Shown here piece by piece: positions 9,560-19,670 of a DNA stretch of 64,000 bases (positions within the stretch are counted from its first letter, which is position 1; the number at the start of each line of letters is the position of its first letter). Below the pieces are notes generated by a model. That model was not told the origin of the DNA, did not search any database, and saw only the letters and a program-made list of their open reading frames with translations. The translations under genes and the position numbers were made by a program. The stretch spans positions 62,001 to 126,000 of the forward strand of contig NCGF01000001.1 in NCBI GenBank assembly GCA_002281485.1, given 5' to 3'. Source of the DNA: Sphingomonas sp. 28-66-16. Lineage in GTDB: Bacteria > Pseudomonadota > Alphaproteobacteria > Sphingomonadales > Sphingomonadaceae.

Positions 9560-10915
9560 TCAGACGACGCCGAACGCCAGCATCGCGTCGGCGACCTTCT
9601 TGAAGCCGGCGATGTTCGCGCCCTTCACATAGTCGATATAGCCATCCGGCCCGCGGCCATGCTCGACGCAGCGTTCGTGGATGCCCTCCATGATATCGAG
9701 CAATTGCTGCTGGAGATCGGCGACCTTCCAGGCACGGCGGCCGCTGTTCTGGCTCATTTCGAGGCCCGAGACGGCGACGCCGCCGGCATTGGCGGCCTTG
9801 CCCGGCGCGAACATGATGCGCGCGTCCTTGAAGACGTGAACGCCTTCGAGCGTGGTCGGCATGTTGGCGCCCTCAGCCACCGCGATGCAGCCATTGGCGA
9901 CGAGCGTGCGGGCATCGAGCCCGACCAGCTCGTTCTGGGTCGCGCACGGCAAGGCGACGTCGCACGGCACCCCCCAGGGGGTCAGCCCGGCATGGAAGGT
10001 CGCCCCGCGATAGGTCTCGACATAATCGGCGATTCGCCCGCGCCGCTTGGTCTTGTGTGCCTTGACCCAATCGATCTTTTCCTGATTGATGCCATCGGGA
10101 TCGTGGATGAACCCCGCGCTGTCCGACAGCGTCAGCACCTTGCCGCCAAGCTGGACGACCTTTTCGGCGGCGTGCGTGGCGACATTGCCCGATCCCGAGA
10201 TGACCGCCGTCTTGCCGGTGAGGTCCATGCCCTTGGTCTTGAGCATATTCTGCATGAAATAGACGGCGCCATAGCCGGTCGCCTCGGTGCGGATCAGCGA
10301 GCCGCCATATTCGAGCCCCTTGCCGGTCAGCACGCCGGTGAACTGGTTGGTGATGCGCTTGTACTGGCCGAACATATAGCCGATCTCGCGCGCGCCGACC
10401 CCGATGTCACCGGCGGGCACGTCGATATCGGCGCCGACATGGCGATAGAGCTCGGTCATGAAGCTCTGGCAGAAGCGCATCACCTCGTGATCGCTCTTGC
10501 CCTTGGGGTTGAAATTGGCGCCGCCCTTGCCGCCGCCCATCGGCAGACCGGTCAGCGCGTTCTTGAACGTCTGCTCGAACGCCAGGAATTTGAGTACGCT
10601 CTCGGTGACCGAAGGGTGGAAACGAAGCCCGCCCTTGTAGGGGCCGATCGCGTTGTTGTTCTGTACCCGCCAGCCGCGCTGGACGCGGATATTGTGATTG
10701 TCGTCTTCCCAACACACCCGAAACGAAATGATCCGGTCGGGTTCGGCGATCCGCCGCAATATCTGATAATGGTGATATTCTTCCTTGTCTTCGATGAATT
10801 CGTAAATATCCTGAGCGACCTCTTGCACAGCCTGAATGAATTCGGACTGTCCAGGATTGCGTCGTTGAACGCCCTCCATGAACACTGATAGATCGACATG
10901 GTCACTGGTAGCCAT
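9560..10915 (-). CDS. gdhA: NADP-type glutamate dehydrogenase
   Basis: Cytoplasmic enzyme that aminates 2-oxoglutarate to glutamate with NADPH. The 451 residues match the hexameric bacterial/fungal NADP-GDH length. Conserved lysines lie in GPYKGGLRFHPS (K94), QTFKNALTGL (K118) and PMGGGKGG (K130), and the GDIGVGAREIGYMFGQYK block and the dinucleotide fold ISGSGNVATHAAEK follow in the expected places. Transcribed alone, divergent from the acetolactate-synthase-like gene across a 328-bp region, and converging with the CLC gene. The assignment is secure; NADP rather than NAD preference follows from family membership. Confidence 0.96.
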   Translation of the reverse strand: MATSDHVDLSVFMEGVQRRNPGQSEFIQAVQEVAQDIYEFIEDKEEYHHYQILRRIAEPDRIISFRVCWEDDNHNIRVQRGWRVQNNNAIGPYKGGLRFHPSVTESVLKFLAFEQTFKNALTGLPMGGGKGGANFNPKGKSDHEVMRFCQSFMTELYRHVGADIDVPAGDIGVGAREIGYMFGQYKRITNQFTGVLTGKGLEYGGSLIRTEATGYGAVYFMQNMLKTKGMDLTGKTAVISGSGNVATHAAEKVVQLGGKVLTLSDSAGFIHDPDGINQEKIDWVKAHKTKRRGRIADYVETYRGATFHAGLTPWGVPCDVALPCATQNELVGLDARTLVANGCIAVAEGANMPTTLEGVHVFKDARIMFAPGKAANAGGVAVSGLEMSQNSGRRAWKVADLQQQLLDIMEGIHERCVEHGRGPDGYIDYVKGANIAGFKKVADAMLAFGVV

Positions 10916-11243
10916 TTTACCCTCCCCCCGGTATCGCCGGAAGCCAAATCCGGCCTGTCGTGCCGCATCGAGTCGCGGTTCGTCGACCGGATAAGCCTAG
11001 AGCATTCTCCTCCAATTACACACTATGTGACGGTCGGTCGGTGAATTGCCAAAAATTGCGGTACGTTTCTGGCGGTAACTATCCGTATTCGTGACATATA
11101 TTGCCTGATGCTGACCAGCGCCGTCCCGTGGCGGGACCATAAAGGGTGCCGCGCCCGGGTTTCTGTGCCATGAAGCCTGCGTCCGGCGGATGGGGGACGG
11201 CATCATTGTCGTTGCGGCGGGGGACTTCGGGGGGAGACAAACG
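10916..11243. promoter_or_regulatory. Divergent intergenic region between gdhA and the acetolactate-synthase-like gene
   Basis: A 328-bp gene-free stretch that must hold the promoters of both divergent units. Bases ~11000-11105 are clearly less GC-rich than the neighbourhood and include an A-tract (11051-11055) and CATATATTG (11096-11104), a plausible -10-like element for the rightward gene. A short direct repeat, GGTCGGTCGGT, lies near 11033. I see no credible small gene, tRNA or riboswitch fold here, and no confident -35/-10 pair. Confidence 0.5.
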
Positions 11244-12880
<1,637 letters not shown>

Positions 12881-12884
<4 letters not shown>

Positions 12885-14314
12885 GCAAGCTGAAGGACGT
12901 CTACCCGCTCTATCTCAACAACAAGGCGGCCCAGCCCAACGCCGATCTCGCGGTGACCGACAAGTTCACCGGCGAGATCGCGTTTCGGGTCGCGCAGGCC
13001 GATACCGCGACGATCAACGCGGGGATCGCTGGCGCCGTCGGCGCCGCCGAGCCGATGGCGCGGCTGGCAAGCTATGAGCGGCAGGCCGTCCTGCAGCACT
13101 GCGTCGACCGCTTCAAGGAACGCTTCGACGAACTCGCCTATGCGCTCTGCGTCGAGGCGGGCAAACCGATCAAGGATTCGCAAGGCGAGGTCACCCGGCT
13201 GATCGACACTTTCCGTATCGCCGCCGAAGAAAGCGTGCGGATGACAGGCGAGGTCCAGCCGCTCGACATTTCGCCCAGAGCGCGCGGCTATCAGGGGATG
13301 TGGAAACGGGTGCCGATCGGCCCGTGCAGCTTCATCTCGCCGTTCAACTTTCCGCTCAACCTCGCCGCCCACAAGATCGCCCCGGCGATCGCGGTCGGCT
13401 GTCCGTTCGTCATGAAGCCAGCGAGCCGCACCCCGCTCGGGGCGATCATCATGGGCGAAATCCTCGCCGAAACCGATCTGCCCGAGGGCGCCTTCTCGAT
13501 CCTGCCCGCGCACCGCGAAGGCGCCGATCTGTTCACCGAGGACGAGCGGCTCAAATTGCTGAGCTTCACCGGATCGCCGGCGGTCGGCTGGGCGCTGAAG
13601 GCCAAGGCGGGCAAGAAAAAGGTTGTGCTCGAACTCGGCGGCAATGCCGCGGTGATCATCGATCACGACGCCGATCTCGACGACGCGCTCGATCGGGTGA
13701 TCTTCGGCGCCTTCTACCAGTCGGGCCAGAGCTGCATCGGCGTGCAGCGGATCATCATCCACGCCGATATCTATGATCGCTTCCGCGACATGCTCGTCGC
13801 CAGGACCGAAGCGCTCGTCTCAGGCGATCCCAAGGACCCGAAAACCTTCATCGGCCCGATGATTTCCGAAGACGAGGCGAAGCGGCTCGACGGCTGGATC
13901 CAGGAAGCCGTGGCGAGCGGCGCCACGCTGCTCTGCGGCGGCAAGCGCGACGGCGCGATGCTGCAGGCGACGTTGCTCGACAAGGTCAGCCGCAGTTGCA
14001 CCGTCTATACCGAGGAAGCCTTTGGCCCGGTCGCGCTGCTTAGCAAATTCACCGATTTCGGCACCGCGCTCGACGAGGTCAATGACAGCAAGTTCGGGCT
14101 CCAGGCGGGCATCTTCACCCGCGATCTCTTCAAGGTGCTCGATGCCTGGGACCGGCTCGAGGTCGGCGGAGTCGTGATCAACGACGTGCCGAGCTACCGG
14201 GTCGACAACATGCCCTATGGCGGCGTCAAGGAATCGGGGCTGGGCCGCGAGGGTATCCGGTTCGCGATGGAGGACATGACCGAAATTCGCAATCTGGTGA
14301 TCCGGCGACGGTAA
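12881..14314 (+). CDS. NAD(P)-dependent aldehyde dehydrogenase
   Basis: Oxidises an aldehyde to the acid in the cytoplasm; 477 residues, typical of the superfamily. The catalytic cysteine is C285 in SGQSCIGVQR, the general-base glutamate is E251 in VLELGGNA, and the oxyanion-side asparagine is in ISPFNFPLN. The start is a GTG whose last two bases begin the TGA of the upstream gene (4-bp overlap), so translation is coupled to the acetolactate-synthase-like enzyme. The sequence is nearest in feel to the lactaldehyde/glyceraldehyde-3-phosphate branch, but the substrate is not decided. Probably it takes the aldehyde product, or supplies the acid, of the coupled ThDP enzyme. Confidence 0.9.
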
Positions 14315-14315
14315 A

Positions 14316-14346
14316 CCGGCGGACGGGGGTGTCCCGGCGCCGCCGG
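14316..14346 (+). terminator. Possible stem-loop after the aldehyde dehydrogenase gene
   Basis: A perfect 7-bp stem CCGGCGG/CCGCCGG (14316-14322 with 14340-14346) lies 2 bases beyond the aldehyde dehydrogenase stop; its loop contains a GGG/CCC pair. No T-tract follows. It may separate this unit from the cytochrome operon that starts at 14461. Confidence 0.3.
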
Positions 14347-14460
14347 ATTATGGTCTGGCCGCCGGGACGTAATTGGGGCAGCATCGGACGCGGGGTGGCA
14401 GGCGTCCGCAATGCCTCGCCCGGGGTGGACAGCCCGGGGCGATGAAGGGGGAAGCGCCGA

Positions 14461-15855
14461 ATGGCGAATGGGGGGCACTTGATTGGGCCGAAGCGAGCGA
14501 CGACGGTCGCGGCGCTGACATTGCTGTTGCTGGCGGCATCGGCGATGCTCGCCGGCATGGGCGCCGGCCGTGCCGGCGCGCAGCCCCAGCCGGGCGCGCG
14601 GTTCGAAGGCGTCGCGAGCTGCGCGGGCACGACGTGCCACGGCCGGCTCGAAGGCGATGGCGCGGTCGTGCGCCAGAACGAACTCGCCACCTGGCAGGAA
14701 CCATCGACCGAGGGTGGCGCACACAGCCGCGCCTACAGCGTGCTCGCCGGCCAGCGCGCGCGCCAGATCACCGCAACGCTTGGGCTCGGCGAGCCGACCG
14801 CCGCCCCCGCCTGCCTCGGCTGTCACGCAACGCCCGTGGGCGGCGCGACCGGCGCGCGGTTCGTGCGCAGCGACGGCGTCGGCTGCGAAGCGTGCCACGG
14901 CGCCGCCTCGCGCTGGATCGCCAGCCATTATGCCGTAGGCGCCAGCCACCGCGCCAATGTCGCCAACGGCATGGTCGCGCTCGACCAACCGATCGTGCGC
15001 GCCACTGTCTGCCTCGATTGCCATTATGGCAGCGCCCGCACGGGCCAGTTCGTCACCCACCGGATGATGGCGGCGGGCCACCCCCGGATCGCCTTCGAGC
15101 TCGACCTGTTCTCGACGTTGCAGCAACATCACGGCGAAGACGCCGATTATGCCGCGCGCAAGGGCCGCACCGACAGCGTCCGCCTATGGGCCGTCGGGCA
15201 GGCGATGGCGGTCAATCGCGCGATGACGCTCTTTGCCAATCCGGCGCGCGCGAGCGAGGGCGCCTTTCCCGAATTCACCTTTTTCGATTGCCATAGCTGC
15301 CATCGCCGGATTTTCGACCAGGCCGATCGCGTCAAGACGTGGGAGACCAATCCTGCCCGGCCGATCCCCGCCGGCATGCCGCCGTTCAACGACGAGAACA
15401 TGATCCTGCTCGCCGCCGCGACGCGCGTGGCGGCTCCCGGCATGGCCGCGCGGCTCGATGCCGATATCCGCGGCCTGCATCTCGCGATCGACCGCGACCG
15501 GTCGGCCGCGGCGGCCGCCGCCGCCCGGCTCGCGGCGACCGCGCAGGCGCTCGCAGGAACGCTGGCGGCGGGCCAGGGCAGCGATCTCGCCTATGCGATG
15601 GTCGAGTCGATCGCGGGGCCGGCGATCGCGCCGCGCTTCACTGATTATGAAGGATCGGTCCAGGCCGTGATGGCGATCGACACCTTGCTCAATGCGCTCG
15701 TCAGGCAGGGCCGGATCACGATCGGCGCGGCCGCCGGCATTCGCGCCGACATCAATCGCGGCTATGCAGCGGTGCGCGATCCCAACGGCTATCGGCCCAC
15801 CGATTTCCGGACCGCGCTCGTCCGTGCCGTCGCCAGCATTCGGGCGCTGCGCTGA
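14461..15855 (+). CDS. Pentahaem cytochrome c, cytochrome c554-like
   Basis: Exported multihaem c-type cytochrome, 464 residues, first gene of a four-gene electron-transfer unit. A signal peptide covers about residues 1-40 (hydrophobic core AALTLLLLAASAMLAGM). Haem sites are CLGCH (118-122), CEACH (142-146), CLDCH (184-188) and CHSCH (277-281), plus an unusual CAGTTCH site (54-60) with four residues between the cysteines. Several free histidines (for example HYAVGASH) could serve as distal ligands. Spacing and context resemble the cytochrome c554 / c-prime domain family; the C-terminal ~150 residues are helical and haem-free. The next gene overlaps it by one base. Partner and potential are unknown. 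Confidence 0.85.
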   Translation: MANGGHLIGPKRATTVAALTLLLLAASAMLAGMGAGRAGAQPQPGARFEGVASCAGTTCHGRLEGDGAVVRQNELATWQEPSTEGGAHSRAYSVLAGQRARQITATLGLGEPTAAPACLGCHATPVGGATGARFVRSDGVGCEACHGAASRWIASHYAVGASHRANVANGMVALDQPIVRATVCLDCHYGSARTGQFVTHRMMAAGHPRIAFELDLFSTLQQHHGEDADYAARKGRTDSVRLWAVGQAMAVNRAMTLFANPARASEGAFPEFTFFDCHSCHRRIFDQADRVKTWETNPARPIPAGMPPFNDENMILLAAATRVAAPGMAARLDADIRGLHLAIDRDRSAAAAAAARLAATAQALAGTLAAGQGSDLAYAMVESIAGPAIAPRFTDYEGSVQAVMAIDTLLNALVRQGRITIGAAAGIRADINRGYAAVRDPNGYRPTDFRTALVRAVASIRALR

Positions 15856-17837
15856 TGCGGTCGCGCCCGTTTTCTGCGCTGATCGCGGGCGGCGCCCTGG
15901 TGCTGTCGTCGTGCAGCGGCGGCGGCACCGGCGGCACCACGGCTGCCGTCACGCCAGCACCGGCACCGGCACCGACGCCGACCGCATCACCGGCGGCGCT
16001 CTATGCCCCGCCCGCCGCCGAAGCGCTGACCGTCGCCGATGTCCAGACGATCATCGCCCGCGCCGCCGCCGAAGCCCGCGCCCGCGCGCTGCCCGCCGTG
16101 ATCGTCGTGGTCGATCGCGTCGGCAACGTCCTCGCGGTGTTCCGGATGACCGGCGCGCGCGCGACCGCCGTGACGGCGGCCGCGCCCAATGGCGCCAATA
16201 TCGATGTCCAGAACCTCACGATCCCCGCCGAGGCAGGGGCGATCGCCAAGGCAGTCACCGGCGCCTATCTCTCGAGCGCCGGCAATGCCTTTTCGTCCCG
16301 AACGGCGAGCCAGATCGTTCAGCAGCATTTCCCGCCCGCGCCTTCGACGCCGGGGCTCGAGAGCGGTCCCTTGTTCGGCGTGCAGTTCAGCCAGCTCCCC
16401 TGTTCGGATTTTTCGGCGCGCTATGGCGGTACGGGGACGGCAGCGTTGATTGGCCCCAAACGGTCGCCGCTCGGGCTCGCCGCCGACCCCGGCGGCTTCC
16501 CGCTCTACAAGAACGGCGTCGTCGTCGGCGCGATCGGGGTGATGGCCGACGGGGTCTACGGACTCGACACCAATATCCTCGATACCGACAATGATCCCGA
16601 GGAGTATATCGCGCTCGCCGGGACGGTCGGCTTCGAGGCGCCCGAGGCGATCCGCGCCGATCGCATTTATGTCGACGGCACCCAGCTACGCTTCAGCGAT
16701 GCCAGCTATGCCGGGCTGCTCGCGACCGGCACGCCGAGCTATGCCGCGATCAGTCCCGCGCTCGGCAGCCTCGTCAGCGTGACGGGCTATTTCGGCGTGC
16801 CGACCCCGACCATTCTCGCCGGCAGCGCCTATGGCACCGAGGCGTCGGGGATCCGCGCCGCCACCACCGCCGAATTCGCCAACCGCGACGCCTATGTGCT
16901 GACCGACGGCAACGGCGCCCAGCGCTTTCCGATCCGCGCCGCGACCGACGCCGGCGACGTCGCCCAGCCGCTGACCGCCGCCGAGGTCCGCGCCGTGCTC
17001 GAAGAGGCGTTTGCGGTGATGAGCCGCGCCCGCGCGCAAATCCGCCAGCCGCTCGACGCCCGCGCGCAGGTGTCGATTTCGATGGTCGATACGCACGGTT
17101 CGATCCTGGGGATCGTGCGTGCGCCTGACGCCCCGATCTTCGGGACCGACGTCTCGCTGCAAAAGGCGCGCACCGCCGCCTTCTTCTCGAACGCGCGCGC
17201 CGGCAGCCAGTTGTCGGCCGATCCGAGCGCTGACGTCCGCCAGTTCGTGACGGCGGTGCGCAGCTTTCTGAACGATCCCAACGCGCTGACCGGCAGCGTC
17301 GCCTTTGCCGACCGGTCGGGCGGCAATCTCTCGCGCCCCTATTTCCCCGATGGCGAGGTCGGGCGGCCGAACGGCCCCTTCTCGCGCCCGATCGCGCAGT
17401 TCAATCCGTTCTCCACCGGGCTGCAATCGGCGCTGGTGCTGACCAATCTCGGCCAGCACCTCGGCTATGTCACCGGCGCCAGCGCGACCGACACCGCGCC
17501 GCGCTGCACCTTCATTCCCGATGCGGTGCCGGGCCAGAACCGTTTGCAGAACGGCATCCAGATCTTTCCGGGATCGGTGCCGATCTACCGCGGCAATGTG
17601 CTGGTCGGCGGGATCGGCGTATCGGGCGACGGGATCGATCAGGACGACATGATCAGCTTTCTCGGGCTCAACAATGCCGGGCTGCGGGTGGGGAGCATCG
17701 GCAACGCGCCGGCGGCGATCCGCGCCGACCAGATCGTCGTCGATCTCGGCAATGCCCAGGTGCGGCTGCGCTATGTCAACTGCCCGTTCGCGCCGTTCCT
17801 CGACACGGCGGCGCAAAATGTCTGCGCGGGGCTCTAG
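15855..17837 (+). CDS. Lipoprotein with two HbpS/GlcG-type haem-binding domains
   Basis: A 660-residue exported protein. The N-terminus has a lipobox, LSSC with Cys20 after a hydrophobic stretch, followed by a Gly/Ala/Pro/Thr linker, so it should be membrane-anchored on the periplasmic side or at the outer membrane. Two copies of a domain like HbpS/GlcG (DUF336) are visible: the first from about residue 50 (LTVADVQTIIARAAAEAR, then VVVDRVGNVLAVFRM), the second from about residue 375 (LTAAEVRAVLEEAF, then SMVDTHGSILGIVR). Each is interrupted by long insertions. HbpS-type domains bind haem or cobalamin-like ligands in characterised members. The ATG overlaps the upstream stop by one base. No CXXCH site is present, so any haem is non-covalent. 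Confidence 0.75.
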   Translation: MRSRPFSALIAGGALVLSSCSGGGTGGTTAAVTPAPAPAPTPTASPAALYAPPAAEALTVADVQTIIARAAAEARARALPAVIVVVDRVGNVLAVFRMTGARATAVTAAAPNGANIDVQNLTIPAEAGAIAKAVTGAYLSSAGNAFSSRTASQIVQQHFPPAPSTPGLESGPLFGVQFSQLPCSDFSARYGGTGTAALIGPKRSPLGLAADPGGFPLYKNGVVVGAIGVMADGVYGLDTNILDTDNDPEEYIALAGTVGFEAPEAIRADRIYVDGTQLRFSDASYAGLLATGTPSYAAISPALGSLVSVTGYFGVPTPTILAGSAYGTEASGIRAATTAEFANRDAYVLTDGNGAQRFPIRAATDAGDVAQPLTAAEVRAVLEEAFAVMSRARAQIRQPLDARAQVSISMVDTHGSILGIVRAPDAPIFGTDVSLQKARTAAFFSNARAGSQLSADPSADVRQFVTAVRSFLNDPNALTGSVAFADRSGGNLSRPYFPDGEVGRPNGPFSRPIAQFNPFSTGLQSALVLTNLGQHLGYVTGASATDTAPRCTFIPDAVPGQNRLQNGIQIFPGSVPIYRGNVLVGGIGVSGDGIDQDDMISFLGLNNAGLRVGSIGNAPAAIRADQIVVDLGNAQVRLRYVNCPFAPFLDTAAQNVCAGL

Positions 17838-17840
17838 CCG

Positions 17841-19670
17841 GTGGCCTCGCTCCTGATCCTGCCGCTGCTCGCCGCTGCGGCGCTGCCGCAAACGGCGGCC
17901 CAGCAGCCGGGCGGCGATGCCGGCCCGCCGCCGCTGCCGACCGCGCGACCGGACACGATCGAGGGGCGCAAACGGCCCGGCTATCAGCCGCCGCTGCCCG
18001 ATGCGGTGACCCAGGACAATCCCGGCGCGGTCCGCGCGCCGCGCCCCGAAGCCTTCCCGACCGACCAGATCCCGCTGCCCGATCGCTGGCGGCTGATCGA
18101 ATCGCTCGGGGTCGTCAAGGAGCGCTGGTTCGACCCCTATCACCAGAATACGCTGAAGGGCGATCGCCCGATCGACCGCGCCAAGGTGCCGTGGCTGCCG
18201 ATCAAGGGCGACGACTGGTTCTTCGCGGCGAGCGCGATCAGCGACACGGTGTTCGAACCGCGCACCTTCCCGATCCCGGTCGGCGTCCAGACCACCGAGC
18301 GACCGCAGAGCCTCGACGTGTTCGGTCGCGACCCGAGCTTCGTCTTTTCGCAGACCTTCATCGTCGGCGCGTCGCTGATCAAGGGATCGACCGCGTTCAA
18401 GCCGCCCGAGATCGAATACCGGCTCGCGCTCGCCTTCAACATGAACTATGTCGATGTGCCCGAGCGCCGCGTCCTGAGCGTGCGGCCCAGCGATCCGAGC
18501 GACCGGCTCGACGGCTTTGTCGGCGTCCAGGAAGCGTTCGTCGACTATCATCTGCGCAACACGTCCGACCGCTATGATTTCGAATCGATACGCGTCGGCA
18601 TTCAGCCCTTCCAGAGCGATTTCCGTGGCTTCCTGTTCAACGACAACCAGCTCGGCATCCGCTTCTTCGGCAATCGCGACGACAACCGGTTCCAGTTCAA
18701 CCTCGCGGCGTTCTGGCGGCTCGAGAAGGACACCAATTCGGGGCTGAACGATGTCGCGCGGCGGCCGCGCAACGATGTCGTCTTCGTCGCCAACCTCTAT
18801 CGGCAGGATTTCCTGGTGCCGGGCCTGACCAGCCAGGTGACCGCCGTCTACAACCTCAACCGCGAAGGCGGCCAGATCGAGGTCGACACCAATGGTTTTC
18901 CCGTCCGCCCGGCCCTGCTCGGGAATTTGCGCGGCCGCGATTACGACGTCGTCTATCTCGGCTACAGCGCCGACGGCCGGATCGGGCGGCTCAACCTGAC
19001 CGCGTCGCTCTATGGCGCGCTCGGCGAGGACCGGAACAATTTCTTCACCGGCCGCCCCGCGCGGATCAGGGCGTTTTTCGGCGCGGCCGAGCTGAGCTAT
19101 GACGTCGACTGGATACGCTTTCGCCTGTCGGGGCTTTATGCGAGCGGCGACCATGATCCGTATGACGATACCGAGAGCGGCTTCGATGCGATCTTCGAAA
19201 ACCCGATCTTTGCCGGCGCCGATACCAGTTACTGGATTCGCCAGACGATCCCGTTCGCCGGCGGCGGTCGCGCGGTGGCGATCAACGGCCGCAACGGCAT
19301 CCTCAATTCGCTGCGCTCGTCGAAGGAACAGGGCCAGTCGAACTTCAACAATCCGGGCACGATATTGCTCGGGGCGGGCGCCGATTTCGATCTGACGCCG
19401 ACGCTCAGGGTGTCGGCCAATGCCAACCATCTCTGGTTCGACGACACGATCGTGCTGCGGACGCTGCGCAACGAGGGCAGTATCCCGAAGGATATCGGCT
19501 GGGATCTGTCGACTGCGATCATCTGGCGCACAAAGGCGACGCAGAATATCGTCGGTCGGCTGTCGGCGGCAGTGCTCGCGCCGGGGGGCGGGTTTCGCGA
19601 TCTTTTCACCAACCGTGCGCAGGAACAGGCCTATGTCTCGATCCTCGCCAATGTGATCGTGAGCTATTGA
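17841..19670 (+). CDS. Putative outer-membrane beta-barrel protein of the multihaem operon
   Basis: A 609-residue protein with a short hydrophobic N-terminus (LLILPLLAAAALPQTAA, probable signal), a proline-rich linker, and then many alternating amphipathic stretches with aromatic girdles (for example YRLALAFNMNYVDV, RFQFNLAAFWRLE, RLNLTASLYGAL), ending in ILANVIVSY. This is the look of a large transmembrane beta-barrel. I recognise no named family, and it is not obviously MtrB or PioB by eye. It lies 3 nt after the HbpS lipoprotein and overlaps the decahaem gene by one base. The start is a GTG at 17841 with only a weak ribosome site, consistent with coupling. A role as sheath of an outer-membrane electron conduit is inferred from context only. 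Confidence 0.65.
   Translation: MASLLILPLLAAAALPQTAAQQPGGDAGPPPLPTARPDTIEGRKRPGYQPPLPDAVTQDNPGAVRAPRPEAFPTDQIPLPDRWRLIESLGVVKERWFDPYHQNTLKGDRPIDRAKVPWLPIKGDDWFFAASAISDTVFEPRTFPIPVGVQTTERPQSLDVFGRDPSFVFSQTFIVGASLIKGSTAFKPPEIEYRLALAFNMNYVDVPERRVLSVRPSDPSDRLDGFVGVQEAFVDYHLRNTSDRYDFESIRVGIQPFQSDFRGFLFNDNQLGIRFFGNRDDNRFQFNLAAFWRLEKDTNSGLNDVARRPRNDVVFVANLYRQDFLVPGLTSQVTAVYNLNREGGQIEVDTNGFPVRPALLGNLRGRDYDVVYLGYSADGRIGRLNLTASLYGALGEDRNNFFTGRPARIRAFFGAAELSYDVDWIRFRLSGLYASGDHDPYDDTESGFDAIFENPIFAGADTSYWIRQTIPFAGGGRAVAINGRNGILNSLRSSKEQGQSNFNNPGTILLGAGADFDLTPTLRVSANANHLWFDDTIVLRTLRNEGSIPKDIGWDLSTAIIWRTKATQNIVGRLSAAVLAPGGGFRDLFTNRAQEQAYVSILANVIVSY

Noticed and set aside
16686-19430. A 914-codon open frame antisense to the HbpS lipoprotein and barrel genes
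   Set aside because: Low-complexity composition, no recognisable motif; the plus-strand genes overlap each other in a proper operon.
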